Shown here: in pieces, positions 39,484-47,756 of the stretch | Layout of the letters: each line of letters starts with the position of its first letter | Numbering within the stretch: the first letter of the stretch is position 1 | DNA from: an uncultured Clostridia bacterium | GTDB lineage: Bacteria; Bacillota; Clostridia; Lachnospirales; Lachnospiraceae | Direction of reading: 5' to 3' | Length of the DNA: 58,137 bases | Assembly (NCBI GenBank): GCA_946629525.1 | Contig: CAMOXU010000004.1 | Location: 1-58,137 of the forward strand | Notes under the pieces: generated by a model | Told to the model about the DNA's origin: nothing | The model's input: only the letters and a program-made list of their open reading frames with translations | Databases searched by the model: none | Translations under genes and position numbers: made by a program

Positions 39484-40896
39484 ATGGGCAGTACGGACAA
39501 TTTTTTCTCGGGAATTGACAGAGTCCTCGATATTGTGGACGAAGCAATCAGTACCAATAACTATTCGAATCTGACAGATCAGATCCAGAAATTCGTCAAG
39601 CCCTATTCGAAGAAGGAACTCACCCCGGAGGAGAGGGAGAGGCTGCTGAAAGAGCTTGAAAAGTGGAATGCCAGGGGCAGGAATGACCGCAGCAGGAACC
39701 TCTATAAGGAGGGCGCGGGAAGGACCTACAACGGCGGACATATGGAAGGGCGCGGAAACGCATTTTACGGGAGCTATAAGGCAGGCACAGGACAGCCCGG
39801 GACCCGTTCCGCCGGGGCAGCTGCTCCGCAGACCAATGCGCTCGCTGCGGATGACGAATACTTCCGGCCGACGGAGAGCACGGTCGGCAGCAATGTCATG
39901 TTCGGGCTCGGGGCTGCAGGCACAGCGATGTCCGCTCTCCCGTCGATCGGCTTTCTGACCTTTACGCTCATGTCCAACGGATCCGTCCAGACGGGCAGCG
40001 CGGTCCTCACATCCATGATGCTTGCGATCACGGCCGGATTCGGCGTCCTGACGTATTTCGGAAAGAGCGGCGCCAACAAGAAGAAGCGCTATGCGCTCTA
40101 CAAGGAGGTCCTTCTTAAGAATCACTACGCGGATATCTCGGATCTGTCGAAGAAGGTCGGGATCCCGGAGGAGAAAGTCGTAAAGGAACTCAGGGATCTG
40201 ACGAACAAGGGCTTCTTCAAGCAGGGACATTTCGACGATCAGGAGAAGACCTTTATTGCGGATGACAGGATCTACCAGCAGTATCTGGAGACGCAGGCGA
40301 ACGCGGCCGTCGTGCGGCGCGAGGCGGAACAGAGAGCGCGGGAGGAGAATACCATTGATCCTGAAGTCATGGAGGTCCTGGAGCGTGGAAATGAATACAT
40401 CGCCGAGATCCACAGGCTGAACGATCAGATCCCGGGAGACGAGGTGAGCAAAAAGCTTGCCCGCATGGAGAACATCGTCACGAAGATCTTCGCGGAGGTC
40501 CGTGTGAAACCGTCTCTGGCCTCCAATCTGAGCATGTTCATGGATTATTATCTTCCGACCACGGCAAAACTGATCAACGCGTACGCGGAGATGGACGCAC
40601 AGCCGGTCCAGGGGGAGAATATTCAGAACGCGAAGAAGGAGATTGAAAATTCGCTGGATACGATCAATGATGCCTATGAAAACCTTCTGGACAGCTTCTT
40701 CAAGGATCAGGCACTGGATGTCGCGACGGATATCTCTGTCATGAAGACGATGATGAAGCAGGAGGGACTGGCTCCGGACGATCTCGAGGAGCTCCGCAGG
40801 AAGGAAGAGATGCGGAAGGAGATCGAGGAGGGACCGACGCTCGAGGAAATGCAGGGCGCCATGCAGGCGTACGCATATATGAAGGAAGGCGAGTGA
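39484..40896 (+). CDS. XpaC-like 5-bromo-4-chloroindolyl phosphate hydrolysis family protein
   Basis: A 470-residue membrane-associated protein of the XpaC family, almost always found next to telA, as here. Residues 1-60 are charged. A Gly/Ala linker follows, and two hydrophobic helices lie at about 140-190 (GLGAAGTAMSALPSIGFLTF, MMLAITAGFGVLTYFG). A helix-turn-helix-like segment (LYKEVLLKNHYADISDLSKK, then VGIPEEKVVKELRDL) and a long helical C-terminal domain complete it. The biochemical role is unknown; the family name comes from a colony phenotype. GAAGAGGTGG precedes the ATG. The gap to telA is 193 bp and holds a hairpin repeat at 41009-41050. Confidence 0.75.
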   Translation: MGSTDNFFSGIDRVLDIVDEAISTNNYSNLTDQIQKFVKPYSKKELTPEERERLLKELEKWNARGRNDRSRNLYKEGAGRTYNGGHMEGRGNAFYGSYKAGTGQPGTRSAGAAAPQTNALAADDEYFRPTESTVGSNVMFGLGAAGTAMSALPSIGFLTFTLMSNGSVQTGSAVLTSMMLAITAGFGVLTYFGKSGANKKKRYALYKEVLLKNHYADISDLSKKVGIPEEKVVKELRDLTNKGFFKQGHFDDQEKTFIADDRIYQQYLETQANAAVVRREAEQRAREENTIDPEVMEVLERGNEYIAEIHRLNDQIPGDEVSKKLARMENIVTKIFAEVRVKPSLASNLSMFMDYYLPTTAKLINAYAEMDAQPVQGENIQNAKKEIENSLDTINDAYENLLDSFFKDQALDVATDISVMKTMMKQEGLAPDDLEELRRKEEMRKEIEEGPTLEEMQGAMQAYAYMKEGE

Positions 40897-41008
40897 CAGG
40901 ATCCGGGCCGCCTGGCTGCGGCAGGAATGCCGGGGCCGCTCCCGACAGCCTGCACAGCTCCCGCGGAGCAAAAGCGGTTCACGAACACGTATCTAAAGAG
41001 AGAAAGGT

Positions 41009-41050
41009 AATTGCGGAACTACATATTGAATGGAGCACAGCGGTTCGCAA
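41009..41050 (+). repeat. Hairpin repeat copy upstream of telA
   Basis: AATTGCGGAAC at the 5' side and GGTTCGCAA at the 3' side form a stem (TTGCG-AAC with GTTCGCAA). Sequence and spacing match the two elements in the secA leader; ACAGCG precedes the 3' arm in both. It ends 24 bp before the telA ribosome site. Confidence 0.45.
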
Positions 41051-41089
41051 AATGTCTGCGTAAGAGATAACATAAAGGAGGAAGAGATC

Positions 41090-42295
41090 ATGGATGAAAA
41101 CCAGATGGGCGGAGTGATGGTCGACACAGCCGAATATGCATCTGACCTGAAGGCAGCGGAAGTCCCGCAGCTCGTGTTCGGGGCGGAGCCCGAAGCCGCG
41201 CCGGAAGTGGAAGCGCAGCCGGTGGAGGTCAAGCCGGCACAGAGCGCAGCTGAGGCGATCGTGAACAACGATATTCTCACGGAGGCGGAGAAGAAGGCTG
41301 TGCAGCAGCTGCAGAAGCAGATCAATGTATCGGATACGAACGCGATCCTGCAGTATGGTGTCGGCACACAGAAGAAAATGTCTGAGTTTTCCGATGCCGC
41401 GCTTCAGACTGTCCGCACCAGAGACCTCGGAGAGGTCGGCGATATGCTGACGGGAGTCATCTCGAATCTTGAGACGTTCAATGACGAGGACAATAAGGAA
41501 GGCGGATTCTTCGGTCTCTTCAAGAAGCCGAAAAAGAAGCTCGTCGAGATGCAGGCGGAGTATGACAAGGCCAACAACAATGTCGAGCGTGTCGCAAAAG
41601 CTCTGCAGGCGCATCAGGTGACACTGATGAAGGACATCGCGACGCTGGATAAGATGTACGCGTCGAACCTCACCTATTATAAGGAATTGACGATGTACAT
41701 TCTGGCCGGCAAGGCCAAGATCGAGGAGATCATGAATACGGAGCTTGCCGCGAAGCGTGCGAAGGCCGAGAAGTCCGGACTTTCCGAGGACGCGCAGGCA
41801 GTTAAGGATCTGGAAGATCAGCTCAACCGCTTTGAGAAGAAGATCCATGATCTGGAGCTCACCCGCATGATCGCGATCCAGACAGCGCCGCAGATCAGAC
41901 TGATCCAGAGCTCCGACACCATGATGGTCGAGAAGATCCAGTCCACTCTGGTCAATACGATCCCCCTCTGGAAGAACCAGATGGTCCTTGCACTTGGAAT
42001 CGAGGATTCCACGAAGGCTGCCCGTGCGGAAGCAGCGGTGACTGAGATGACCAACAAGCTGCTGAACGCCAACGCCGAGAAGCTGAAACAGGCTACGATC
42101 GAGACGGCACAGGCTTCCGAACGCGGAATTGTCGATATGGAGACCCTCCGCAAGACCAATGAGACGCTGATCTCGACGCTCGATGAGGTCGCAAGGATCC
42201 AGAGCGAGGGACGCGAGAAGAGAGCTGCCGCGGAGACAGAGCTTCGTCAGCTGGAGAAGGATCTGAAGGACAGACTCCTCAATATGAGACGCTGA
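41090..42295 (+). CDS. telA: TelA-family toxic anion resistance protein
   Basis: A 401-residue, mostly helical soluble protein of the TelA family (PF05816). Members were linked to tellurite or other toxic-anion and envelope-stress resistance; the mechanism is unknown. Family features: the NDILTEAEKKAVQQLQKQI start of the helical core, FGLFKKPKKKLVEMQAEYDK, YKELTMYILAGKAKIEE, and a final long coiled coil ending in RRLEKD-type repeats (ELRQLEKDLKDRLLNMRR). An acidic Ala/Pro head of about 60 residues precedes the core. AAAGGAGG lies 9 bases before the ATG at 41090. It pairs with the XpaC gene upstream. Confidence 0.85.
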   Translation: MDENQMGGVMVDTAEYASDLKAAEVPQLVFGAEPEAAPEVEAQPVEVKPAQSAAEAIVNNDILTEAEKKAVQQLQKQINVSDTNAILQYGVGTQKKMSEFSDAALQTVRTRDLGEVGDMLTGVISNLETFNDEDNKEGGFFGLFKKPKKKLVEMQAEYDKANNNVERVAKALQAHQVTLMKDIATLDKMYASNLTYYKELTMYILAGKAKIEEIMNTELAAKRAKAEKSGLSEDAQAVKDLEDQLNRFEKKIHDLELTRMIAIQTAPQIRLIQSSDTMMVEKIQSTLVNTIPLWKNQMVLALGIEDSTKAARAEAAVTEMTNKLLNANAEKLKQATIETAQASERGIVDMETLRKTNETLISTLDEVARIQSEGREKRAAAETELRQLEKDLKDRLLNMRR

Positions 42296-42311
42296 GAACG
42301 ATAAAAACTTA

Positions 42312-42342
42312 TAGCCGCCCGCTTGCAAAAGCCGGGCGGCTA
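42312..42342 (+). terminator. Terminator-like hairpin after telA
   Basis: A perfect 10-bp stem TAGCCGCCCG/CGGGCGGCTA (42312-42321, 42333-42342). The following sequence GTGTATTG is not a T-run, so termination may be weak. A possible promoter (TTGTTA, TATAGT) follows near 42350-42376. Confidence 0.5.
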
Positions 42343-42488
42343 GTGTATTGTTACTGCATATGACGAAATATAGTAACTGCCTTGTTTCTGCCGGATCAGA
42401 TCCGGCGGGATGCGGAGCGGCTGCGGCCGCGCTGCCGGGCAGTTGCGGATATACGGGTGCCGGGGTCTGTGCGACGCCGGCAGCGGAT

Positions 42489-42580
42489 CTTATCGGATGT
42501 TCCGTGAGGAGCTGCCGATAAAAAAGCCGGTTTTCCGGCCGAATTATGATCATCGGGCCCGCGAAGCGGTTCCGATGACG
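42489..42580 (+). ncRNA. Structured leader RNA, copy B (valS leader)
   Basis: The same three-hairpin order as copy A. P1: TTATCGG (42490-42496) with CCGATAA (42515-42521), and GTTCC/GGAGC capped by the GNRA loop GTGA (42504-42507). P2: GCCGG (42526-42530) with CCGGC (42535-42539). Linker GAATTATGAT. P3: CATCGG (42551-42556) with CCGATG (42572-42577), enclosing CCGC-GAA-GCGG. No T-box motif is seen anywhere in the valS leader. It lies about 35 nt before the valS start. Confidence 0.65.
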
Positions 42581-42612
42581 TAAGATATGTCGCAAAACGC
42601 TACGGAGGAATT

Positions 42613-45270
42613 ATGAAAAAGGAACTTGCCAGGACATACGACCCGAAGGGAATTGAAGACCGCCTCTATCAGAAGTGGCTGGACGGCGGATATTTTCACG
42701 CTGAGGTGAATAAGGATAAGAAGCCGTTCACGATCGTCATGCCGCCGCCCAATATTACGGGCCAGCTGCATATGGGGCATGCTCTCGACAACACCATGCA
42801 GGACATCCTGATCCGCTGGAAGAGAATGCAGGGATATGAAGCCCTGTGGCAGCCCGGCACAGACCACGCCGCCATTGCGACGGAAGTCAAGGTCATCGAC
42901 CACCTGAGAAAGCAGGGGATCGATAAGAATGAGATCGGCCGGGAAAAGTTCCTTGAGTACTGCTGGGACTGGCGGAAAGATTACGGCAGCCGCATCATAA
43001 ACCAGCTTCATAAGCTCGGAAGCTCCGCAGACTGGGACCGCGAGCGGTTCACAATGGACGAGGGATGCTCCGACGCTGTCCTGGAGGTCTTCCAGAGACT
43101 GTATGAGAAGGGCTACATTTACAAGGGATCGAAGATCATTAACTGGTGCCCGGTCTGCCAGACGACGATCTCCGACGCGGAAGTTGAGCATGAAGATCAG
43201 AACGGATTCTTCTGGCACATCAACTATCCGGTCATCGGGGAGGAAGGCCGGTTCGTCGAGATCGCGACGACGCGTCCGGAGACAATGCTCGGCGATACCG
43301 CGGTTGCGGTCAACCCCAATGACGAGCGCTATACGGATATCGTAGGGAAAATGCTCGAGCTCCCGCTCACGGGCAGACAGATCCCGGTGATCGCGGATGA
43401 GTACGTCGACATGGAATTCGGGACGGGCTGCGTGAAGATCACGCCGGCACATGACCCCAACGACTTTGAGGTCGGAAAACGCCACGATCTCCCGGAGATC
43501 AATATCCTGAATGACGATGGGACGATGAACGAGCTCTGCGGAAAGTACACGGGGATGGACCGCTATGAAGCCAGACGGCAGATGGTCGAAGACCTCGAGA
43601 AGCTGGGCCTTCTCGTGAAGGTCGTCCCGCATACGCATGCGGTCGGCACCCATGACCGCTGCCACACGACCGTCGAGCCGATGATCAAGCAGCAGTGGTT
43701 CGTCGCGATGGAGGAGATGGCGAAGCCGGCCATCGAAGCCATTAAGAACGGCGATCTCACATTTGTTCCGGAGCGCTTTGACAAGATCTATCTGCACTGG
43801 CTCACGAATATCCGCGACTGGTGTATCTCCAGACAGCTGTGGTGGGGCCACAGGATCCCCGCGTATTACTGCGGAGACTGCAAGCGGACGATCGTCTCCA
43901 AGAAAGCACCGGAGAAGTGTCCGGACTGCGGACAGACGCACATCACACAGGATCCGGATACGCTGGATACCTGGTTCTCCTCCGCCCTCTGGCCGTTCTC
44001 CACGCTCGGCTGGCCGGAGAAGACACCGGAGATGGACTACTTCTATCCGACGGATGTCCTTGTGACGGGATATGATATCATTTTCTTCTGGGTCATCCGA
44101 ATGGTCTTCTCGGGATATGAGCAGACCGGGAAGAGCCCGTTCCACCATGTCCTGATTCACGGACTTGTCCGCGATGAGCTCGGAAGAAAGATGAGCAAAT
44201 CGCTCGGCAACGGTATCGATCCGCTCGAGATCATCGACAAATACGGCGCGGATGCGCTCCGCCTCACCCTCATGACGGGCAATGCCCCGGGCAATGATAT
44301 GCGCTTCTACATGGGACAGGTCGAGGCCAGCCGTAATTTTGCGAACAAGATCTGGAACGCCAGCCGGTTCATCATGATGAACCTTCCGGACGGCGAGATC
44401 CGTGAGCCCTCCCGCGATGAGCTCCTCTTCGCGGACCGCTGGATCCTCTCAAGGATCAATACGGTCACGAAGGAGGTCACGGACAATCTGGAGCGGTATG
44501 AGCTCGGCATCGCAGTTCAGAAGATCCACGACTTCCTGTGGGATGAATTCTGCGACTGGTATATCGAGATCGCAAAGATGCGCTTTAATAAGGAAAATGC
44601 GGATGAGGCCAGCGCCAACGCAGCTCTCTGGACGCTCCGTACGGTCCTCACGCAGGCACTGAAGCTCCTGCATCCGTACATGCCGTTCGTCACGGAGGAG
44701 ATCTACTGCACGCTCCTGCCGGAGGAGGAGACGATCATGACGTCTCCGTGGCCGGAGTACCGGGAAGACATGAATTTCCCGGAGGAGGAAGCGCTGATCG
44801 AATCCTTCAAGGAGCTTGTCCGCGGTATCCGCAATCTCCGCATGGAGATGAGTGTTCCGGCCGGGACGAAGACAGAGCTCTTCATCGTCGGAAGGGATGC
44901 AAAGACCGCAGAGGAATTCGGCGCTGTGCTCGAGTCCATGAAGGGAATCGAGAGAATGCTCTTCGCGAAGGAGATCAAGGTCCGCGCTCTTGCGGAAGGG
45001 ATCGCTGCCGATGCGGCCACGGTCGTGACGGGCAGAGTCACCGCATACATTCCGCTCGACGAACTTGTCGATAAGGAAAAGGAAATTCAGAGACTCACTG
45101 CTGAGAGTGAGAAGATGGATCGCGAGATCGCCAGGGCGGAGGGAATGCTCCGCAACCCGAATTTCGTGAACAAGGCTCCTGCCGCGAAGGTGGAGGCTGA
45201 ACGCACGAAGCTTTTGAAGTACAGATCCATCAAGCAGCAGGTCGAGGAACAGCTTAAGAGATACAGGTAA
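42613..45270 (+). CDS. valS: Valyl-tRNA synthetase
   Basis: Charges tRNA-Val with valine; class I synthetase of 885 residues, normal for bacteria. HIGH motif as HMGHAL in PPPNITGQLHMGHALDNT, the CP1 editing domain with TTRPETMLGDTAVAVNP, DTWFSSALWPFSTLGWP, and the KMSKS motif as KMSKSLGNGIDP. The C-terminal coiled-coil arm begins near EIQRLTAESEKMDREI. GGAGG lies 6 bases before the ATG. The leader has the structured element at 42489 instead of the T-box expected for many Firmicutes valS genes. It heads a long run of same-strand genes up to crh. Confidence 0.97.
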   Translation: MKKELARTYDPKGIEDRLYQKWLDGGYFHAEVNKDKKPFTIVMPPPNITGQLHMGHALDNTMQDILIRWKRMQGYEALWQPGTDHAAIATEVKVIDHLRKQGIDKNEIGREKFLEYCWDWRKDYGSRIINQLHKLGSSADWDRERFTMDEGCSDAVLEVFQRLYEKGYIYKGSKIINWCPVCQTTISDAEVEHEDQNGFFWHINYPVIGEEGRFVEIATTRPETMLGDTAVAVNPNDERYTDIVGKMLELPLTGRQIPVIADEYVDMEFGTGCVKITPAHDPNDFEVGKRHDLPEINILNDDGTMNELCGKYTGMDRYEARRQMVEDLEKLGLLVKVVPHTHAVGTHDRCHTTVEPMIKQQWFVAMEEMAKPAIEAIKNGDLTFVPERFDKIYLHWLTNIRDWCISRQLWWGHRIPAYYCGDCKRTIVSKKAPEKCPDCGQTHITQDPDTLDTWFSSALWPFSTLGWPEKTPEMDYFYPTDVLVTGYDIIFFWVIRMVFSGYEQTGKSPFHHVLIHGLVRDELGRKMSKSLGNGIDPLEIIDKYGADALRLTLMTGNAPGNDMRFYMGQVEASRNFANKIWNASRFIMMNLPDGEIREPSRDELLFADRWILSRINTVTKEVTDNLERYELGIAVQKIHDFLWDEFCDWYIEIAKMRFNKENADEASANAALWTLRTVLTQALKLLHPYMPFVTEEIYCTLLPEEETIMTSPWPEYREDMNFPEEEALIESFKELVRGIRNLRMEMSVPAGTKTELFIVGRDAKTAEEFGAVLESMKGIERMLFAKEIKVRALAEGIAADAATVVTGRVTAYIPLDELVDKEKEIQRLTAESEKMDREIARAEGMLRNPNFVNKAPAAKVEAERTKLLKYRSIKQQVEEQLKRYR

Positions 45271-45339
45271 ACGAAACGATGGCGGACGGACAGGTTGGAC
45301 CGTCCGCTGTCCGCACACAGCGGGAGAAAAAGCTTAAGA

Positions 45340-47571
45340 ATGAGTAAAGCGCCGGAAAAAAGTCTCCTGAAGAAGATCAGGGGATTCCTGAAGAAAATTG
45401 AGGGGGATCATGACAGAGAGCTGAGCCCCGAAAGACAGAAGGCGGTCGATTTCTGCAACAGATTTGCGGTCCCAATTCATCTCGTCGTGTGTGTTCTTCT
45501 GTATTTCTGCATTGAATGGATGTCCCGCAGGTCCTTCACTCAGGCGGCGGCCTTCGTGAACGACAGGACGAAGGTATTCCTGTACAATGCCCTGCTGATT
45601 TTTATGACGACGCTGCCGGCATTTCTTCTTCGGCGGAGGGCTTTTTTCCGATGCCTGATCGGGGTGATCTGGCTCACCCTCGGAATCGCGAACGGGATCA
45701 TCCTGAGCAACCGGGTGACGCCGCTGACCGGGCCGGATATGACGACGATCGGCGAGGCGATGAGCGTCCTGACCAAATACGTCTCTCTGCCGATACAGAT
45801 CCTGATCGTTGCGGGGCTGATTCTCGCAGTCCTTTTTCTGATAGTAATGTCTTTCAGGGCACCGCGCTATCGGGGGAAACGGTCCTTTAAGGTGATCGTT
45901 CCGTGCCTTCTGCTGGCCGGCGCTGCATTTTTCGGACTGACAAGATATCTTCTCGATGCGAGACAGCTGTCCTCATATTTCGGGAATATCGCATTTGCGT
46001 ATCAGGATTACGGATTTCCGTACTGCCTTGCGGTCACGATCCTCGATACGGGGATCGATGAGCCGGAGGATTATTCCGCCCGGCTGATCGATGAGATCCT
46101 CTCTGAGGCCGGGGAGGCGGAGCCTGATGAGCTTACCGAATACCCGGATATTATTGTCGTCCAGCTCGAATCTTTCTTTGACGCCACCAATGTTGGGTGG
46201 CTGAAATTCTCCGAGGATCCGTATCCGAACTGGCATGCGCTCACCAAAGAATATACGTCCGGTCTCTATACGGTCCCGACGGTCGGGGCCGGAACGGTCA
46301 ATACGGAATTTGAGACGCTTACGGGAATGTCCCTGCGCTATTTCGGAGCAGGGGAGTATCCCTTCAAGGGGGTCCTCCGGAAACAGACCTGTGAGTCCGC
46401 TCCGTATGTCCTCGGAAATCTCGGATACACGGCCCATGCGGTCCACAATAATTACGCGACATTCTACTCGCGGAAGACCGTCTACGCGAATCTGGGCTTT
46501 AACGATTTCACGTCCAGCGAGTATATGAGCGAGCAGGAAGACGTCAACGAGATCGGATGGATGCGCGATAAGAATCTCATCCCTCATATAGGAGCGGCGC
46601 TGGATTCCACGGAGAATCAGGACTTTGTGTTCGCCGTCTCCGTTCAGGGGCACGGAGCTTATCCGACGGAGGATGTGATCGAGGATCCTGCGATCACGGT
46701 GACCGGCGCTCCGACGGCGGAGAAGAACAGCCAGTGGGAGTACTATGTCAATTCCACGCACGAGATGGATGCCTTCGTGAAGGAACTCATCGATTATGTG
46801 GACGGGAGGGGAAAGCCTGCCGTGATCATGTTCTACGGAGATCATATTCCGACGATGGGCCTTACCGATGCGGATCTCAAAAAGGGCACGACCTATCAGA
46901 CGTGCTACCTCATGTGGGATAATATCGGACTGAAGCATAAGAAGAATCACAATATCACGTCCTATCAGGCGATGTCGGAGCTTCTCGGCCGGATCGGGAT
47001 CCATGAGGGCACGGTCTTTCATTTCCATCGGAAAATGAAGAACAAAGAGCTCTACCAGTTTGACCTGCAGACGCTTCAGTATGATATACTGTACGGGAAG
47101 CAGTACGTATACGGGGAGTCGAATCCGTTCCCCCCGAAGATCATGGCGATGGGAGTCACAACGATCACGCTCGACTCTGTCCAGGAAGTATCGGAAGGGA
47201 CTTACTACCTGCACGGGAAAAATTTTACCCAGTCGAGCAAGCTGATGATCAACGACGACTGGGTGGAGACGTCTTTCGTCAATACGGAGACGCTGCTTGC
47301 CACCGGCGTCACTTTCTCCGAGGGTGACAGGATCAGAGTGGGGCAGCTCAGCAACTCGAATTCCGGAAAGATCCTGAGCAACACGAGATCGATCGTCTGG
47401 CACGTCCCGGAGGGCGCGGAAAGCCTGAATACGGCTTCTCAGGCTGCGTCGGGCACGGAAGGGGCGAATTCCTCCGCGCAGGCCGCAGCGACGCCGGCAC
47501 CTTCCGGAGCGGAGCAGACAGTGAATAACGGGACTGAGAAGGCGGAAACAGCGCAGGCGGCAGGCGCCTGA
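45340..47571 (+). CDS. LTA-synthase-like membrane sulfatase/phosphotransferase with extra C-terminal domain
   Basis: A 743-residue membrane enzyme of the alkaline-phosphatase superfamily. About five transmembrane helices (residues about 45-220) lead to an extracellular catalytic domain. PDIIVVQLESFFD gives the first metal site, GAGTVNTEFETLTG the likely nucleophile Thr322, and FYGDHIP (about residue 500) another metal-site segment. It would transfer glycerol-phosphate from phosphatidylglycerol to a lipoteichoic-acid-like polymer, or a related phosphoryl group. After the catalytic domain comes an IPT/TIG-like beta domain (TLDSVQEVSEGTYYLHGKNF) and an Ala/Ser tail, which ordinary LtaS lacks. 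Start ATG at 45340 with GGGAGA upstream. It lies 69 bp after valS. Confidence 0.8.
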   Translation: MSKAPEKSLLKKIRGFLKKIEGDHDRELSPERQKAVDFCNRFAVPIHLVVCVLLYFCIEWMSRRSFTQAAAFVNDRTKVFLYNALLIFMTTLPAFLLRRRAFFRCLIGVIWLTLGIANGIILSNRVTPLTGPDMTTIGEAMSVLTKYVSLPIQILIVAGLILAVLFLIVMSFRAPRYRGKRSFKVIVPCLLLAGAAFFGLTRYLLDARQLSSYFGNIAFAYQDYGFPYCLAVTILDTGIDEPEDYSARLIDEILSEAGEAEPDELTEYPDIIVVQLESFFDATNVGWLKFSEDPYPNWHALTKEYTSGLYTVPTVGAGTVNTEFETLTGMSLRYFGAGEYPFKGVLRKQTCESAPYVLGNLGYTAHAVHNNYATFYSRKTVYANLGFNDFTSSEYMSEQEDVNEIGWMRDKNLIPHIGAALDSTENQDFVFAVSVQGHGAYPTEDVIEDPAITVTGAPTAEKNSQWEYYVNSTHEMDAFVKELIDYVDGRGKPAVIMFYGDHIPTMGLTDADLKKGTTYQTCYLMWDNIGLKHKKNHNITSYQAMSELLGRIGIHEGTVFHFHRKMKNKELYQFDLQTLQYDILYGKQYVYGESNPFPPKIMAMGVTTITLDSVQEVSEGTYYLHGKNFTQSSKLMINDDWVETSFVNTETLLATGVTFSEGDRIRVGQLSNSNSGKILSNTRSIVWHVPEGAESLNTASQAASGTEGANSSAQAAATPAPSGAEQTVNNGTEKAETAQAAGA

Positions 47572-47600
47572 GATCACCGCACCGACCATAAGGAGAAGAA

Positions 47601-47756
47601 ATGATTAATTACGAAGAGGAACTGAAAAAATTCAAACCCAGCCTCGACGTGGATGAGGCCGAGGGAGCTATTTATTCCAGAGATCTTACGGACGTTATCG
47701 ATATCCTTCAGGAGATGCTGAAGGAGACATCTGTCAGCAAGAGGGATTCAGAATGA
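47601..47756 (+). CDS. Small 51-residue protein between ltaS-like and TPR genes
   Basis: ATG at 47601 (AAGGAG 8 bases upstream) to TGA at 47754-47756, 51 codons. It begins MINYEEELKKFKPSLDVDEA and ends in KETSVSKRDSE; acidic, probably helical, no membrane segment. The stop overlaps the start of the TPR gene by 4 bp (ATGA), a strong sign of real translation and coupling. Codon use is like the neighbours. I do not recognise it; it might be a partner or modulator of the Zn-ribbon/TPR protein. Confidence 0.65.
   Translation: MINYEEELKKFKPSLDVDEAEGAIYSRDLTDVIDILQEMLKETSVSKRDSE

Noticed and set aside
39253-40971. Open frame of 572 codons on the minus strand
   Set aside because: Antisense to the xpaC gene and its flanks, no ribosome site, no recognisable domain.
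42296-42612. T-box leader for valS
   Set aside because: The conserved T-box core AGGGTGG-ACCGCG is not found on the plus strand in this interval.
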